The notes: generated from the letters alone by a model not told the origin. 17,968 nucleotides of DNA from Gammaproteobacteria bacterium (GCA_018676275.1 JABHFC010000133.1:1-17968); one strand, 5' to 3'; shown: positions 1 to 8,333, counted from the stretch's first letter. Numbers and translations are program-made.

Positions 1-8
1 AGCTTATA

Positions 9-557
9 ATGGCGAAACTAATTGGTATCTCGGGCAGCTTACGCTCAGGATCATATAACACGGCCTTACTGGAATGCGCCTCCTCTCTGCTTCCTGAAGG
101 AAGCACACTGGAAATAAAATCGATTAATGTCATTCCACTTTATAACGGCGACCTTGAAGACTCTTCAGGCATGCCGGAAAGTGTGACTGCACTTAAGCAA
201 TCCATTAAGGCAGCAGACGGACTGCTTATCGCCACACCTGAATACAATGGCAGTATCCCAGGCGTACTTAAAAATACTATCGACTGGCTATCACGCACAG
301 GGCTGGATGATCTGAATGTACTGAACGGCTTACCGGTTGCTTTAATGGGCGCCACGCCGGGTGGTATGGGTACGGTAAATGCCCAGGCAGCTTATCTACC
401 CATTTTCAAGTCATTGCGTATGCCTCTGTGGATAGCAGGTGGTGGCTTGATGGTCTCTGCCGCACATACAAAATTTGATGACAATGGTGCCTTAACAGAT
501 GAGCTGTTGCGCGAACAACTGGAAAAGTATTTAAGTGGTTTTATTGCTTCTCTCTAA
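9..557 (+). CDS. NADPH-dependent FMN reductase (flavodoxin-fold quinone/chromate reductase-like)
   Basis: This 182-residue protein matches the NADPH-dependent FMN reductase family (ChrR/YieF/azoreductase-like). These are cytoplasmic flavodoxin-fold enzymes that bind FMN and pass two electrons from NAD(P)H to quinones, flavins or other acceptors. The phosphate-binding loop GSLRSGSYN lies at residues 9-17, and the family motif PEYNGSIPGVLKN lies at about 77-89 and contacts the flavin isoalloxazine. A glycine-rich ATPGGMGT stretch follows near residue 115. Length is normal for the family. The ATG starts 9 bases into the window, so the ribosome binding site and promoter cannot be judged. The next gene, on the same strand, is 121 bases downstream behind its own candidate promoter, so it is probably a separate unit. 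The substrate is unknown. The family call is firm; chromate or quinone specificity would be a guess. Confidence 0.92.
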   Translation: MAKLIGISGSLRSGSYNTALLECASSLLPEGSTLEIKSINVIPLYNGDLEDSSGMPESVTALKQSIKAADGLLIATPEYNGSIPGVLKNTIDWLSRTGLDDLNVLNGLPVALMGATPGGMGTVNAQAAYLPIFKSLRMPLWIAGGGLMVSAAHTKFDDNGALTDELLREQLEKYLSGFIASL

Positions 558-618
558 AATACGAAGAAGACCTGAATAATTCATATGTAATTTATATGCA
601 TTTTAAAGCGAAAATCTA

Positions 619-646
619 TTGAAGTTATACATGGCGTAGGTAATAT
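619..646 (+). promoter_or_regulatory. Candidate sigma70 promoter for the Rieske oxygenase gene
   Basis: TTGAAG at 619-624 and TAATAT at 641-646 are separated by 16 bases and sit 33 bases before the start codon at 679. The two hexamers agree with the TTGACA/TATAAT consensus at four and four positions. The rest of this 121-base gap is AT-rich and I see no terminator hairpin with a T-run after the FMN reductase gene. The call rests on eye inspection only. Confidence 0.35.
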
Positions 647-678
647 ATTGACAGCCCCTTTTTCAGAGAGCAAAGCCA

Positions 679-1875
679 ATGAGTAAATCAAAAACCGAAA
701 AAGAACCTGTCAAAAAGAACAAGCGACGAGGCAAACCCAAAAAATCCCTACAACGATATTTTGATGCTGAGCATGGAATACGCAATCACTGGTGGCCGGC
801 ACTTTTCAGTCACGAAGTAGCGGAGGACGATGTCAAAGGTATCACCATAGCAGGTGAACGTATCGGACTCAGACGTGCTAACGACAAAATCTTTGCCTTT
901 CGCGATCAATGTGTCCATCGTGGTGTGCGTCTTTCTGCACAACCAACGTGTCTGACCAAAGAGACTGTATCGTGCTGGTATCATGGCTTTACCTATAATC
1001 TTAAAGACGGCATGCTCAGTGATATTGTTGCCTCCGAAAATGATCCACTTATCGGCAGAACTGGTATTCGCGTATTTCCTGCTGAAGAAGTAGGTGGTGT
1101 CATATTCGTATTTGTAGGCGATGAAGATTTTGACACACCACCACTGCAGGATGATCTACCAACTTATCCTGATGAGAGTAAGCGAATTCACAGTCCGCGT
1201 TTGCAGGATGATGATGCCCTGGCTCTTGGTATTCATAGAAAATGTATCGGCGACTGGCGACTCGCGGCTGAGAGTGGTGGTGATCCGGGTCATATTATGA
1301 TCCACCGTAAGTCCGCACTAGTGCTTGCGCTGGATACGGCCCTGTCTCTAGGTGAGCCGGTAAGCGGAGAGACATCACTACTTGTAAATGACAAAGGCTG
1401 GCCCAAAAGTGTCACAAAATATAATGATAACATCGAGCCGGTCATGCACAGGGAGGAATTAAATATACACACCTATGGCAAGCGCGTTCCCGAAGGATTG
1501 CGGGTGTCGCTGTGTTTACCCAGCACCCTTTTTGTTGAAAACTGGCCGCTACCGGGAATTACCCAGTATGAATGGTATGTACCGGTTGAGAAAGGCTATC
1601 ACGAATATTGGCAGCTACTGGTAAAGGACTGTCCAACAGAGATGGATAAGGAAGATTTTACCCTGCGCTATAATACTGTCTGGGAAGACCTTGCACTAAA
1701 GAAGGGTTTTAACGATGACGACATTTTTGCCAGGGAAGCGATGGAGGATTTTTATAACAACCGCAATGGTTGGGATGAGGAACAGCTGTTTTTTATGGAC
1801 AAGTTCATAGTTGAGTTCAGGAAAATGGTACATAAACACGCTCGTGGTGTTCAACCCCCACCCGACGAACTTTAA
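679..1875 (+). CDS. Rieske non-heme-iron oxygenase, CarAa-like terminal oxygenase component
   Basis: This 398-residue protein is a Rieske ring-hydroxylating oxygenase alpha subunit. The [2Fe-2S] ligands are visible as C78-x-H80 and C99-x2-H102. The mononuclear iron site shows D202-x2-H205-x3-H209, with the third ligand probably D347 or D348 in the segment FNDDDIFAREAM. The H-x3-H spacing, the FNxDDIxAREAM segment and RNHW near the N-terminus closely resemble carbazole 1,9a-dioxygenase CarAa, whose iron ligands are H183, H187 and D333. CarAa-type enzymes are homotrimers without a beta subunit, which fits the lack of one here. The protein would need a ferredoxin and a ferredoxin reductase, and neither is adjacent. 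The N-terminus is unusually basic: 12 of the first 26 residues are Lys or Arg. The downstream hydrolase gene begins 18 bases later, so the two are probably co-transcribed. Family is firm, substrate is not: it could be an aromatic, a sterol or another ring compound. Confidence 0.9.
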   Translation: MSKSKTEKEPVKKNKRRGKPKKSLQRYFDAEHGIRNHWWPALFSHEVAEDDVKGITIAGERIGLRRANDKIFAFRDQCVHRGVRLSAQPTCLTKETVSCWYHGFTYNLKDGMLSDIVASENDPLIGRTGIRVFPAEEVGGVIFVFVGDEDFDTPPLQDDLPTYPDESKRIHSPRLQDDDALALGIHRKCIGDWRLAAESGGDPGHIMIHRKSALVLALDTALSLGEPVSGETSLLVNDKGWPKSVTKYNDNIEPVMHREELNIHTYGKRVPEGLRVSLCLPSTLFVENWPLPGITQYEWYVPVEKGYHEYWQLLVKDCPTEMDKEDFTLRYNTVWEDLALKKGFNDDDIFAREAMEDFYNNRNGWDEEQLFFMDKFIVEFRKMVHKHARGVQPPPDEL

Positions 1876-1893
1876 ACAAAGGCAAAGCAGGCT

Positions 1894-2727
1894 GTGGAAA
1901 CTAGAAATATAGAAAATGCCTTAAGTAAATTCATTGATGTTAGTGGTGTTTCAACTCATTACTACGAAGCCGGTTCTGGTGATCCTTTAATATTAATTCA
2001 TGGCGGCGGTGCAGGAGCCGATGCCTATGGTAACTGGCGCGGCTCAATTGCGGATTTTGCTAAACATTTTCACGTCTTTGCTATCGACATGATCGGATTC
2101 GGATTCACCGATAAACCTTCGCCCGAAACCTGTGAATACTCACAAAAAGAAAGAGTCGTGCACGTCAGTGGTCTGATCAACGCGCTGGGTTTATCAAAAG
2201 TAAATCTGATAGGTAATTCCATGGGCGGTATTACGTCAATGGGAGTAGCAATTGAACACCCTGAGTTGATCAACAGAATCATATTAATGGGCAGTGCCGG
2301 AATCAAGGCACCGCTTAGCGAAGAACTTATGTCAATTATGAATTACGACTATTCGCCCGCTGGTATGGAAAAGATTGTGCGTGGATTAACCAACCCGAAT
2401 TTTGAAGTGAATGAGGAAATTGTTAGTTATCGTCATGAGTTATCCACTCAGGAGGACACTCGCGCTGCCTACGATGCCGTGATGGGATGGATAAGAGAGC
2501 AGCATGGTCTTTATTATGAAGAAGATTACATAAGCAAAGTCTCACAACCGACGCTGGTGGTAAATGGCAAGCTCGACAAAGTGGTGCAATTAGACTGTGC
2601 TTATAAACTGCTGGAGCTGATCGAAAACTCAACCGGTTATATCCTGCCTGACTGTGGGCATTGGGCAATGATCGAACACCCAGATAAATTTGCCCGCATT
2701 GCCTGTTCTTTCTTACTCGAGGACTGA
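1894..2727 (+). CDS. Alpha/beta hydrolase, meta-cleavage-product hydrolase-like
   Basis: This 277-residue alpha/beta hydrolase starts at GTG (1894), 18 bases after the Rieske gene, so the two very likely form an operon. The oxyanion segment HGGGAGADAYGNW lies at about 36-48. The nucleophile elbow GNSMGG has Ser109, the acid is probably Asp228 (NGKLD), and the catalytic base is His256 (CGHWAMIEHP). The HGGGAGA signature and the C-terminal GHWAMIEHP segment are typical of C-C bond hydrolases such as BphD, CarC and MhpC, which cleave vinylogous 1,5-diketones made by extradiol ring cleavage. Pairing with a CarAa-like oxygenase supports a catabolic role. However, no extradiol dioxygenase gene is present here, so an esterase or lactonase role remains possible. 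The GTG start is preceded by only a weak purine stretch (aaagg near 1878). Fold and triad are clear; the exact reaction is inference. Confidence 0.88.
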   Translation: METRNIENALSKFIDVSGVSTHYYEAGSGDPLILIHGGGAGADAYGNWRGSIADFAKHFHVFAIDMIGFGFTDKPSPETCEYSQKERVVHVSGLINALGLSKVNLIGNSMGGITSMGVAIEHPELINRIILMGSAGIKAPLSEELMSIMNYDYSPAGMEKIVRGLTNPNFEVNEEIVSYRHELSTQEDTRAAYDAVMGWIREQHGLYYEEDYISKVSQPTLVVNGKLDKVVQLDCAYKLLELIENSTGYILPDCGHWAMIEHPDKFARIACSFLLED

Positions 2728-2799
2728 AGTAATACCATTTTTAAGTATAAATCTCTGACTGCTAACTCATAGCAGAGGGGCTTAAACACCCACTATCCT

Positions 2800-2828
2800 T
2801 TGCCATAGGAATTTACTATGATTAGCAT
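2800..2828 (+). promoter_or_regulatory. Candidate catalase promoter
   Basis: TTGCCA (2800-2805) and TAGCAT (2823-2828) are separated by 17 bases and match the sigma70 hexamers at five and four positions. They lie about 85 bases before the catalase start codon. The intergenic region also holds a short inverted repeat, CTGCT/AGCAG (2759-2763 and 2771-2775, 7-base loop), with no T-run, so I do not call it a terminator. Other AT-rich -10-like words are present, so the exact promoter is uncertain. Confidence 0.3.
2805..2819 (+). promoter_or_regulatory. OxyR-like half-site upstream of catalase
   Basis: ATAG (2805-2808), seven bases, then CTAT (2816-2819) reproduces the ATAG-N7-CTAT core of one OxyR dimer site. 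A flanking CTAT lies at 2793-2796, but eight bases away rather than the expected seven. The word seven bases downstream is ATTG (3 of 4 to ATAG). The inner T and A of the published consensus are not matched. Position in front of a peroxide-degrading catalase makes OxyR control plausible, but the motif is short and overlaps the candidate promoter. Confidence 0.3.
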
Positions 2829-2911
2829 TGTTATATTTGATTTTATCTATCGATCATCATTCTATACCTTGTCTCCCACACATACTTTCGACTTATGTAA
2901 TGGAGATAAAA

Positions 2912-4360
2912 ATGGCAAATCCTACTTTAACAACTGCAGCTGGTGCCCCAATTGCTGACGATAACAATAGCGTTTCTGTCGGCGAACGTGGTCCTTTAAC
3001 CTTTGATAACTATCAACTTTTCGAAAAATTAGCCCACTTTAACCGCGAGCGTATTCCTGAGCGTGTTGTGCATGCACGTGGTGCTGGCGCCCATGGAACC
3101 TTCACTTTGAACAAAAGCCTGAGCGAATACACCATAGCTGATTTCCTGCAGAAAGAAGGTAGTACGACAGACGTATTTCTACGCTTTTCCACCGTTGGTG
3201 GTGGACAGGATTCGAGCGACTATGCCCGTGACCCACGCGGTTTTGCGTTACGTTTTTATACCAATGAAGGTAACTACGATGTGGTTGGTAACAACACACC
3301 GGTATTCTTTTTGAATGATCCACAGAAATTCCCGGACTTTGTACATTCACAAAAGAAAAATCCCATGAGTAATGTACCTGATGCGGCGCGTATGTTTGAG
3401 TATTGGGCAAACCATCCTCAGTCTTTGCACCAGATGACAATATTGATGTCAGACCGCGGTATTCCGAAAAGCTGGCGACATATTCATGGTTTTGGTTCTC
3501 ACACTTTCAGTTTCTGGAACGCCAAGGGTGAACGGGTCTGGATGAAATGGCATTTTGTCTGCGATCAGGGTATAGAAACCGTGACTGAAGAAGAAGCTGC
3601 CAAGTTGCCTCCATTTGGTGCCCAGCAGGATCTGGTTGATTCAATCGAGAATGGTGATTTCCCAAGTTGGACTGTGAAGGTTCAGATCCTTACAGAAGAG
3701 CAGGCAAAAGAATTTCCGATTAATCCTTTTGATTTAACCAAGGTCTGGCCGTATGACCTCGCTCCGTTGATTGAAGTCGGTCGTTTCGAGCTGAACAAGA
3801 ATGTAGAAAATTATTTTGCTGAAACAGAACAAGCTGCATTCGCACCGAGCAATTTTGTACCGGGTATTGGTTCATCACCGGATAAGATGCTGCAGGCAAG
3901 ATTGATTGCCTACTCGGATGCACATCGATATCGCGTTGGTGTGAACCACCACCAGATCCCGGTTAATGCAGCGCGTTGTCCTGTAAATCATTACCAACGT
4001 GATGGTGCTATGGCAGGTGCATGTCCGGTAACAGGAGCAAAAAATGTGCCCAGTGCTGATGTGAATTTCTATCCCAACGATAGAAGTGAAACACCTAAAC
4101 CTGATAGCAAGTATCTCGAACCAGCAATGCCGGTGGAAGAAGATGCATGGATAGGGCGTCATAGCCAGGATGATGAAGACTATTATTCTCAGGCAGGTGA
4201 TTTGTATCGCATCATGTCGGAAAAACAAAAGGACATGCTGACAAGTACTATCGCCGGTGGTTTGTCACAGGCAAGTCAGTCAGTACAGGATCGTATGCTG
4301 TCCTACATGTCCAGGGCAGATGAAGACTACGCCGAACGGGTAATACAAAAAATAGGATAA
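2912..4360 (+). CDS. Monofunctional haem catalase (clade 3-like, small subunit)
   Basis: This catalase converts hydrogen peroxide to water and oxygen in the cytoplasm. I choose the ATG at 2912 (482 residues, MANPTL...) because GGAG at 2902-2905 is well spaced and the usual catalase N-terminal arm begins there. An in-frame extension to 2828 would add 28 residues with no family resemblance. Distal haem residues are His54 (ERVVHARG) and Asn127 (VVGNNTPVFF). The proximal tyrosine is Tyr334 in ARLIAYSDAHRYR, followed by NHHQIPVN. The RLxxYxDxHR signature is intact, with small changes (IAYSDAHRY) from the common FSYPDTHRH. Length fits the small-subunit, NADPH-binding clade rather than the large HPII type. 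The gene is monocistronic, flanked by its own promoter region and a strong terminator at 4396-4423. Very secure. Confidence 0.96.
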   Translation: MANPTLTTAAGAPIADDNNSVSVGERGPLTFDNYQLFEKLAHFNRERIPERVVHARGAGAHGTFTLNKSLSEYTIADFLQKEGSTTDVFLRFSTVGGGQDSSDYARDPRGFALRFYTNEGNYDVVGNNTPVFFLNDPQKFPDFVHSQKKNPMSNVPDAARMFEYWANHPQSLHQMTILMSDRGIPKSWRHIHGFGSHTFSFWNAKGERVWMKWHFVCDQGIETVTEEEAAKLPPFGAQQDLVDSIENGDFPSWTVKVQILTEEQAKEFPINPFDLTKVWPYDLAPLIEVGRFELNKNVENYFAETEQAAFAPSNFVPGIGSSPDKMLQARLIAYSDAHRYRVGVNHHQIPVNAARCPVNHYQRDGAMAGACPVTGAKNVPSADVNFYPNDRSETPKPDSKYLEPAMPVEEDAWIGRHSQDDEDYYSQAGDLYRIMSEKQKDMLTSTIAGGLSQASQSVQDRMLSYMSRADEDYAERVIQKIG

Positions 4361-4395
4361 GTCTGTACTACTTCTATTTGTCTACAGTAGGTAAT

Positions 4396-4430
4396 ACTTA
4401 CCCCGATGAAAGTCGGGGTAAGTTATTTTA
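4396..4430. terminator. Bidirectional terminator between catalase and flavoprotein genes
   Basis: An 11-base perfect inverted repeat (ACTTACCCCGA at 4396-4406, loop TGAAAG, TCGGGGTAAGT at 4413-4423) is followed on the plus strand by the T-rich tattttaa. It lies between convergent genes: the catalase stop is at 4360 and the flavoprotein stop is at 4428-4430. It can serve both. The minus-strand side has a less convincing U-tract. Confidence 0.85.
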
Positions 4431-5639
4431 AACGAACGCCCCTGCTGCTGCACCGGATGCCCAGGCCCATTGAAAATTAAATCCACCGAGGTGACCGGTC
4501 ACATCGACTACTTCGCCAATAAAATATAAACCCTTCTGCTTTTTTGTTTCCATAGTTTTCGAAGAAAGCTCATCAGTATTGACGCCGCCAAATGTTACTT
4601 CAGCTGTACGATAACCTTCCGTGCCAGATGGTTTTAGTTTCCATGAATGAAATCGCTCAGCAATATCTTGTAATTGTTGTTTAGTGAATTGATTCATCAC
4701 CTTATTAGCGTAGTCCATATCAACAAACCATAGTTCAATCAGTAGCTGTGCCATTTTTCTGCTCATGTATTCAGCCAGTACAGTTTTCAACTCTGCCTTT
4801 GCACGTGTTTGTTGTTTTTCCTGGAGAACTTCATTTAGATCAATGTCCGGCAACAAGTTAATCGTTAATTCGTCACCTGGCTTCCAATATGAAGATATTT
4901 GTAATATCGCTGGTCCACTTAAACCACGATGAGTAAACAATAGATTCTCTTTAAAGCTCATTTCATTGCAACTCGCTATAACTTCCAGAGAACTACCACT
5001 AAGCTGAGATAATTTATCAAGAATGATTTTGTCCAGGGTAAACGGTACCAGGCCGGCTCGAACAGGAACAATATTCAATCCGAATTGTTTCGCCAGTTCA
5101 TAACCAAAGGCTGTGGCGCCCATCTTCGGGATGGATAAACCTCCTGTTGCTACCACCAGTGATTGAGCACGCACTTTTCCGAGCCTGGTTTCAATTTCGA
5201 AACCATTATCAAGTGCACTCACTTTTTCTACACTGCAATGTGTTCGAATTGTTGCTCTCGCTTCCTGCAACAACATATCAAGAATATTCCTGGCCTTGTC
5301 ATCACAAAAAACCTGCCCGAGTTTTTTTTCATGAAAAGCAATTTCATGATTATTCACCAAAGCAATAAAATCAGCTGGCGTAAAACGAGATAAAGCTGAT
5401 TTACAGAAATGTGGATTCTGTGAAAGAAAGTTAGTTGATTCTGTATATATATTGGTGAAGTTACAGCGCCCACCACCGGACATTAGAATTTTTTTGCCTA
5501 CTTTATTGGCATGGTCAACGACCAATACAGAACGACCTCGCTGACTGGCCTTAATAGCGCACATAAGACCAGCCGCACCTGCGCCAATAATTAGCACATC
5601 TATTTTTTCGGGTAGTGGTGTCGTTACTGAGACAGACAT
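4428..5639 (-). CDS. HI0933/YhiN-family NAD(P)/FAD-dependent oxidoreductase
   Basis: This 403-residue flavoprotein belongs to the HI0933/YhiN (BaiN/RdsA-like) family. The N-terminal Rossmann dinucleotide motif GAGAAG spans residues 19-24. It is followed by the family signature GKKILMSGGGRCNFTN at about 48-63. A second conserved segment, VVATGGLSIPKMGATAFGY, lies in the middle. The C-terminus carries the FAD-closing GEVVDVTGHLGGFNFQWAWASG. Length is typical. Members are soluble FAD enzymes of poorly defined physiological function; some bacterial relatives reduce bile-acid intermediates or affect rRNA-related processes, so I do not assign a substrate. It is convergent to catalase, which gives no strong functional clue. 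Between it and the upstream signalling gene on the same strand are 93 bases, enough for its own promoter, although no clear one is visible. Confidence 0.93.
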   Translation of the reverse strand: MSVSVTTPLPEKIDVLIIGAGAAGLMCAIKASQRGRSVLVVDHANKVGKKILMSGGGRCNFTNIYTESTNFLSQNPHFCKSALSRFTPADFIALVNNHEIAFHEKKLGQVFCDDKARNILDMLLQEARATIRTHCSVEKVSALDNGFEIETRLGKVRAQSLVVATGGLSIPKMGATAFGYELAKQFGLNIVPVRAGLVPFTLDKIILDKLSQLSGSSLEVIASCNEMSFKENLLFTHRGLSGPAILQISSYWKPGDELTINLLPDIDLNEVLQEKQQTRAKAELKTVLAEYMSRKMAQLLIELWFVDMDYANKVMNQFTKQQLQDIAERFHSWKLKPSGTEGYRTAEVTFGGVNTDELSSKTMETKKQKGLYFIGEVVDVTGHLGGFNFQWAWASGAAAGAFV

Positions 5640-5732
5640 AAGATATTGTATCTAATATCGGCCAGAGCAAATACAGGAATACTCCGGTTATATATTTGTG
5701 GGATTCCTATAACAAAAGAAGAAGCTTTGGTT

Positions 5733-8333
5733 TTATTTTGCGATTGAATAATTATTCATACTTCTATGCTTGACCGAATACATTGCTTTATCTGCCTTTT
5801 CGATTAACTCCTCTGGCGAATCACCATGATCAGGATACAAAGCAATTCCAATACTGCTGCCGATTATTACTTCCTGCCCATCAAATTCCATTGGCCTGGT
5901 CAAAATTTCAACTATTTTTTCAGTCATCTTAACAACAGCTGTGTCTTCCATCAGCTGGGTAAGTACTATGATAAATTCGTCACCGCCGATACGCGCCACA
6001 GTATCCGTTTCTCGAACAATTTGTTTTAATCTCTCAGCCACTTTCGTGAGCACATAGTCACCGGCTTTATGACCCAAGGTATCGTTAATGTTCTTAAAAC
6101 CATCAAGATCCATGAATAAAACTGCGATACTATTTTTATTTCGTCGTGCTAAAGCGATAGCGTTAGAAAGTCTATCCTTACCAAGCCGTAAAGTAGGTAA
6201 ACCAGTTAGTTCATCATGATAAGCGAGATGCCTGATTTCTTCCTCTGCCTGTTTTCGTTCAGTAATATCCTGAAATGTTCCAAAAGTTTTTATCACCTCA
6301 CCACTTTCATCAAACACTGGTTCACCTAACTCGCGTACAAAAAGCTCCCTACCATTCGCTGTAATAATCCGAAATTCAACATCCCATGCTTCCTTACGTT
6401 CATACGCAAGCTCGGTAACCTGTTTGTATCTCTCTCGATCTTCATTGTGAATATATTCTTTGATGTCATCATCAAAGTTTTCTGAGGATGGAGAAATCGC
6501 CTCCTCTACCGTCATTTCAAAAATCTCAGCGTACTGTTCTGAACAAGCCATTAATTTCTCATTTACTACGTCCCACTCCCAGTGACCCAGCTTACCCATC
6601 TTTGCCGCTTGCCCATAAAGAGTGTGGCTTTTCCTCAGTTCCTCTTCTGCCAATTTGCGCTCAGTGATATCCTGTTCAGCTCCGAATGATGTGATGATCT
6701 TGCCGTCATTATCTCTCACAAACTCGCTGCGTAAATGGACATAGCGCAACTTACCGGATGGAGTAATGACCCTGTATTCAATATCTACATTTTTTTGTTC
6801 TTCTTCAGAGCCAAGTACGTGTTGCTCGTAAAACAATCTATCTTCCGGATGCGCAACGCTTAATTCATTATCCCAACTTGAGAAGAATTCTAATGCTTCA
6901 TCCACGGTCATCTCATAAAGCTGCGCGAATTCTTTTGAACAATGTGCCATTCTCTCATTAATGTGATCCCACTCCCAATGACCCAGCTTGCCCATTTGTT
7001 CAGCCTGGTTATAGAGAATGTGACTTTTTCTAAGCTTGTCTTCCATTTGCTTACGTTCAGTGACATCTCTTAGAACACCGCAAAGATATTCCTTATCACC
7101 GAGAGTAACGAAAGTTTCAGTTATTTCCGCGTTAAAACTCTCACCATTTTTTTTCCGTGGTTGGGTTACAAAAGTCATCGTTCCGCAATGCTCCACATCC
7201 TGCCAGTGTTTCTGCCAAACCTCTTTGGGATACTCAATATCAATATCAGGAACACTCATTGATAATAGTTCTTCTCTTGAGTATCCATACATCTCGCAGG
7301 CTGTGTCGTTTACGTACATAAATTTCCCATCGGGCCCCAACCAGTAAATAACGTCACCTGCCTGATCAACACTGGTCTGCGTGAATAACAATGCTTGTTC
7401 AGCTAGCTTACGCTCCGTTATGTTTTTGAAAACAACCACAGCGCCAACAAGTTCCCCATCTTCTGTTATAGGTGTCGAAGTGTATTCCACTGGGAAACTG
7501 CTACCGTCCTTACACCAGAATATCTCTTCATTAACATGGTGAACTTTACCGTCTTTTACCGCCTTGTAGATTGGACACTCTTCACGTGGATACGGACTCC
7601 CATCTGCTCTTGTATGATGAAGAAGATCATGCATTGGTTTTCCAAGTAGATCATCGACTTCCCAACCAAGCATTTTTTCTCCTGCCGGGTTAATAAAAGT
7701 AGTATTACCTTCTATATCGAGTCCATAGATACCTTCACCTGCAGATTGAAGTACCAGACTTGCTTTTCGCTCTGCGGCTTTCAGGCTATTTTCGACATTT
7801 TTACGTTCGTTGATCTCGACCACCAGCGCTTTGTTGGTGGCAAGCAACTCAGCTGTTCGTTCCTCAACGCGCTGCTCCAGTACATTGCGGGTATTACGTA
7901 GCTCAGTCTCAGCACGCTGGAGAGATAAGTGCATCTCGATACGGGCACGTAGTACTGTAAAATCGATCGGTTTTACAACGTAATCATTGGCACCTAGTGA
8001 AAATGCTTTCAACATGTCAGCGCTTTCTTCTTTCATCGTCACCATAATGACCAGAAGTTCTAACTTTGAATATTTTTGTCTTATCTTTTCGAGTACATCA
8101 AAACCTGTCACGTCAGGCATTAATATATCCAGCAACATCAGATCGAATACTTTTTTTTCAAGACATTGAAAAGCTTCTTCTCCAGAAGTGGCTACAGTGA
8201 CGGTAAAACCTGCATTTTTGAGGAATTGCTGAACAATCATTCGTACGGTTGAATCATCATCAACAACCAGAATCCGCGCGCCGACAACTGAACGACGGTA
8301 GGTTCTGTACTCATCAAGTGATTTGACAGTCAT
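5733..8333 (-). CDS. Response regulator diguanylate cyclase, REC-PAS-PAS-PAS-PAS-GGDEF
   Basis: This 866-residue signalling protein makes cyclic di-GMP from two GTP. Domains in order: REC at about 18-135, with acidic pocket D25-D27, phospho-acceptor D69, T99 and K121; a Gln/Glu-rich coiled coil at about 138-190; PAS1 about 190-308; PAS2 about 313-430; PAS3 434-562; PAS4 566-694; GGDEF 698-866. Each PAS ends in the ITERK/VTERK PAC signature. The active-site GGDEF is intact at 783-787. An RETD inhibitory I-site sits exactly five residues before it (774-777), predicting product feedback. PAS3 and PAS4 are recent-looking tandem copies. There is no EAL domain and no transmembrane segment, so it is a cytosolic output protein whose sensor kinase is not in the window. 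The start is supported by GAGGAG (complement of 8338-8343), four bases before the ATG. The upstream region has a palindrome and a hairpin. Confidence 0.95.
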   Translation of the reverse strand: MTVKSLDEYRTYRRSVVGARILVVDDDSTVRMIVQQFLKNAGFTVTVATSGEEAFQCLEKKVFDLMLLDILMPDVTGFDVLEKIRQKYSKLELLVIMVTMKEESADMLKAFSLGANDYVVKPIDFTVLRARIEMHLSLQRAETELRNTRNVLEQRVEERTAELLATNKALVVEINERKNVENSLKAAERKASLVLQSAGEGIYGLDIEGNTTFINPAGEKMLGWEVDDLLGKPMHDLLHHTRADGSPYPREECPIYKAVKDGKVHHVNEEIFWCKDGSSFPVEYTSTPITEDGELVGAVVVFKNITERKLAEQALLFTQTSVDQAGDVIYWLGPDGKFMYVNDTACEMYGYSREELLSMSVPDIDIEYPKEVWQKHWQDVEHCGTMTFVTQPRKKNGESFNAEITETFVTLGDKEYLCGVLRDVTERKQMEDKLRKSHILYNQAEQMGKLGHWEWDHINERMAHCSKEFAQLYEMTVDEALEFFSSWDNELSVAHPEDRLFYEQHVLGSEEEQKNVDIEYRVITPSGKLRYVHLRSEFVRDNDGKIITSFGAEQDITERKLAEEELRKSHTLYGQAAKMGKLGHWEWDVVNEKLMACSEQYAEIFEMTVEEAISPSSENFDDDIKEYIHNEDRERYKQVTELAYERKEAWDVEFRIITANGRELFVRELGEPVFDESGEVIKTFGTFQDITERKQAEEEIRHLAYHDELTGLPTLRLGKDRLSNAIALARRNKNSIAVLFMDLDGFKNINDTLGHKAGDYVLTKVAERLKQIVRETDTVARIGGDEFIIVLTQLMEDTAVVKMTEKIVEILTRPMEFDGQEVIIGSSIGIALYPDHGDSPEELIEKADKAMYSVKHRSMNNYSIAK

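Noticed and set aside
2759..2775. CTGCT/AGCAG hairpin as a terminator for the Rieske-hydrolase unit
   Set aside because: The stem is only five pairs and no T-run follows.
2828..2911. In-frame N-terminal extension of catalase by 28 residues
   Set aside because: The extension has no resemblance to catalase N-termini, and the ATG at 2912 has a well-placed GGAG and gives a normal-length protein.
3875..4228. Antisense open frame of 117 codons within catalase
   Set aside because: It is a shadow of the conserved catalase coding sequence, with no supporting start signal.
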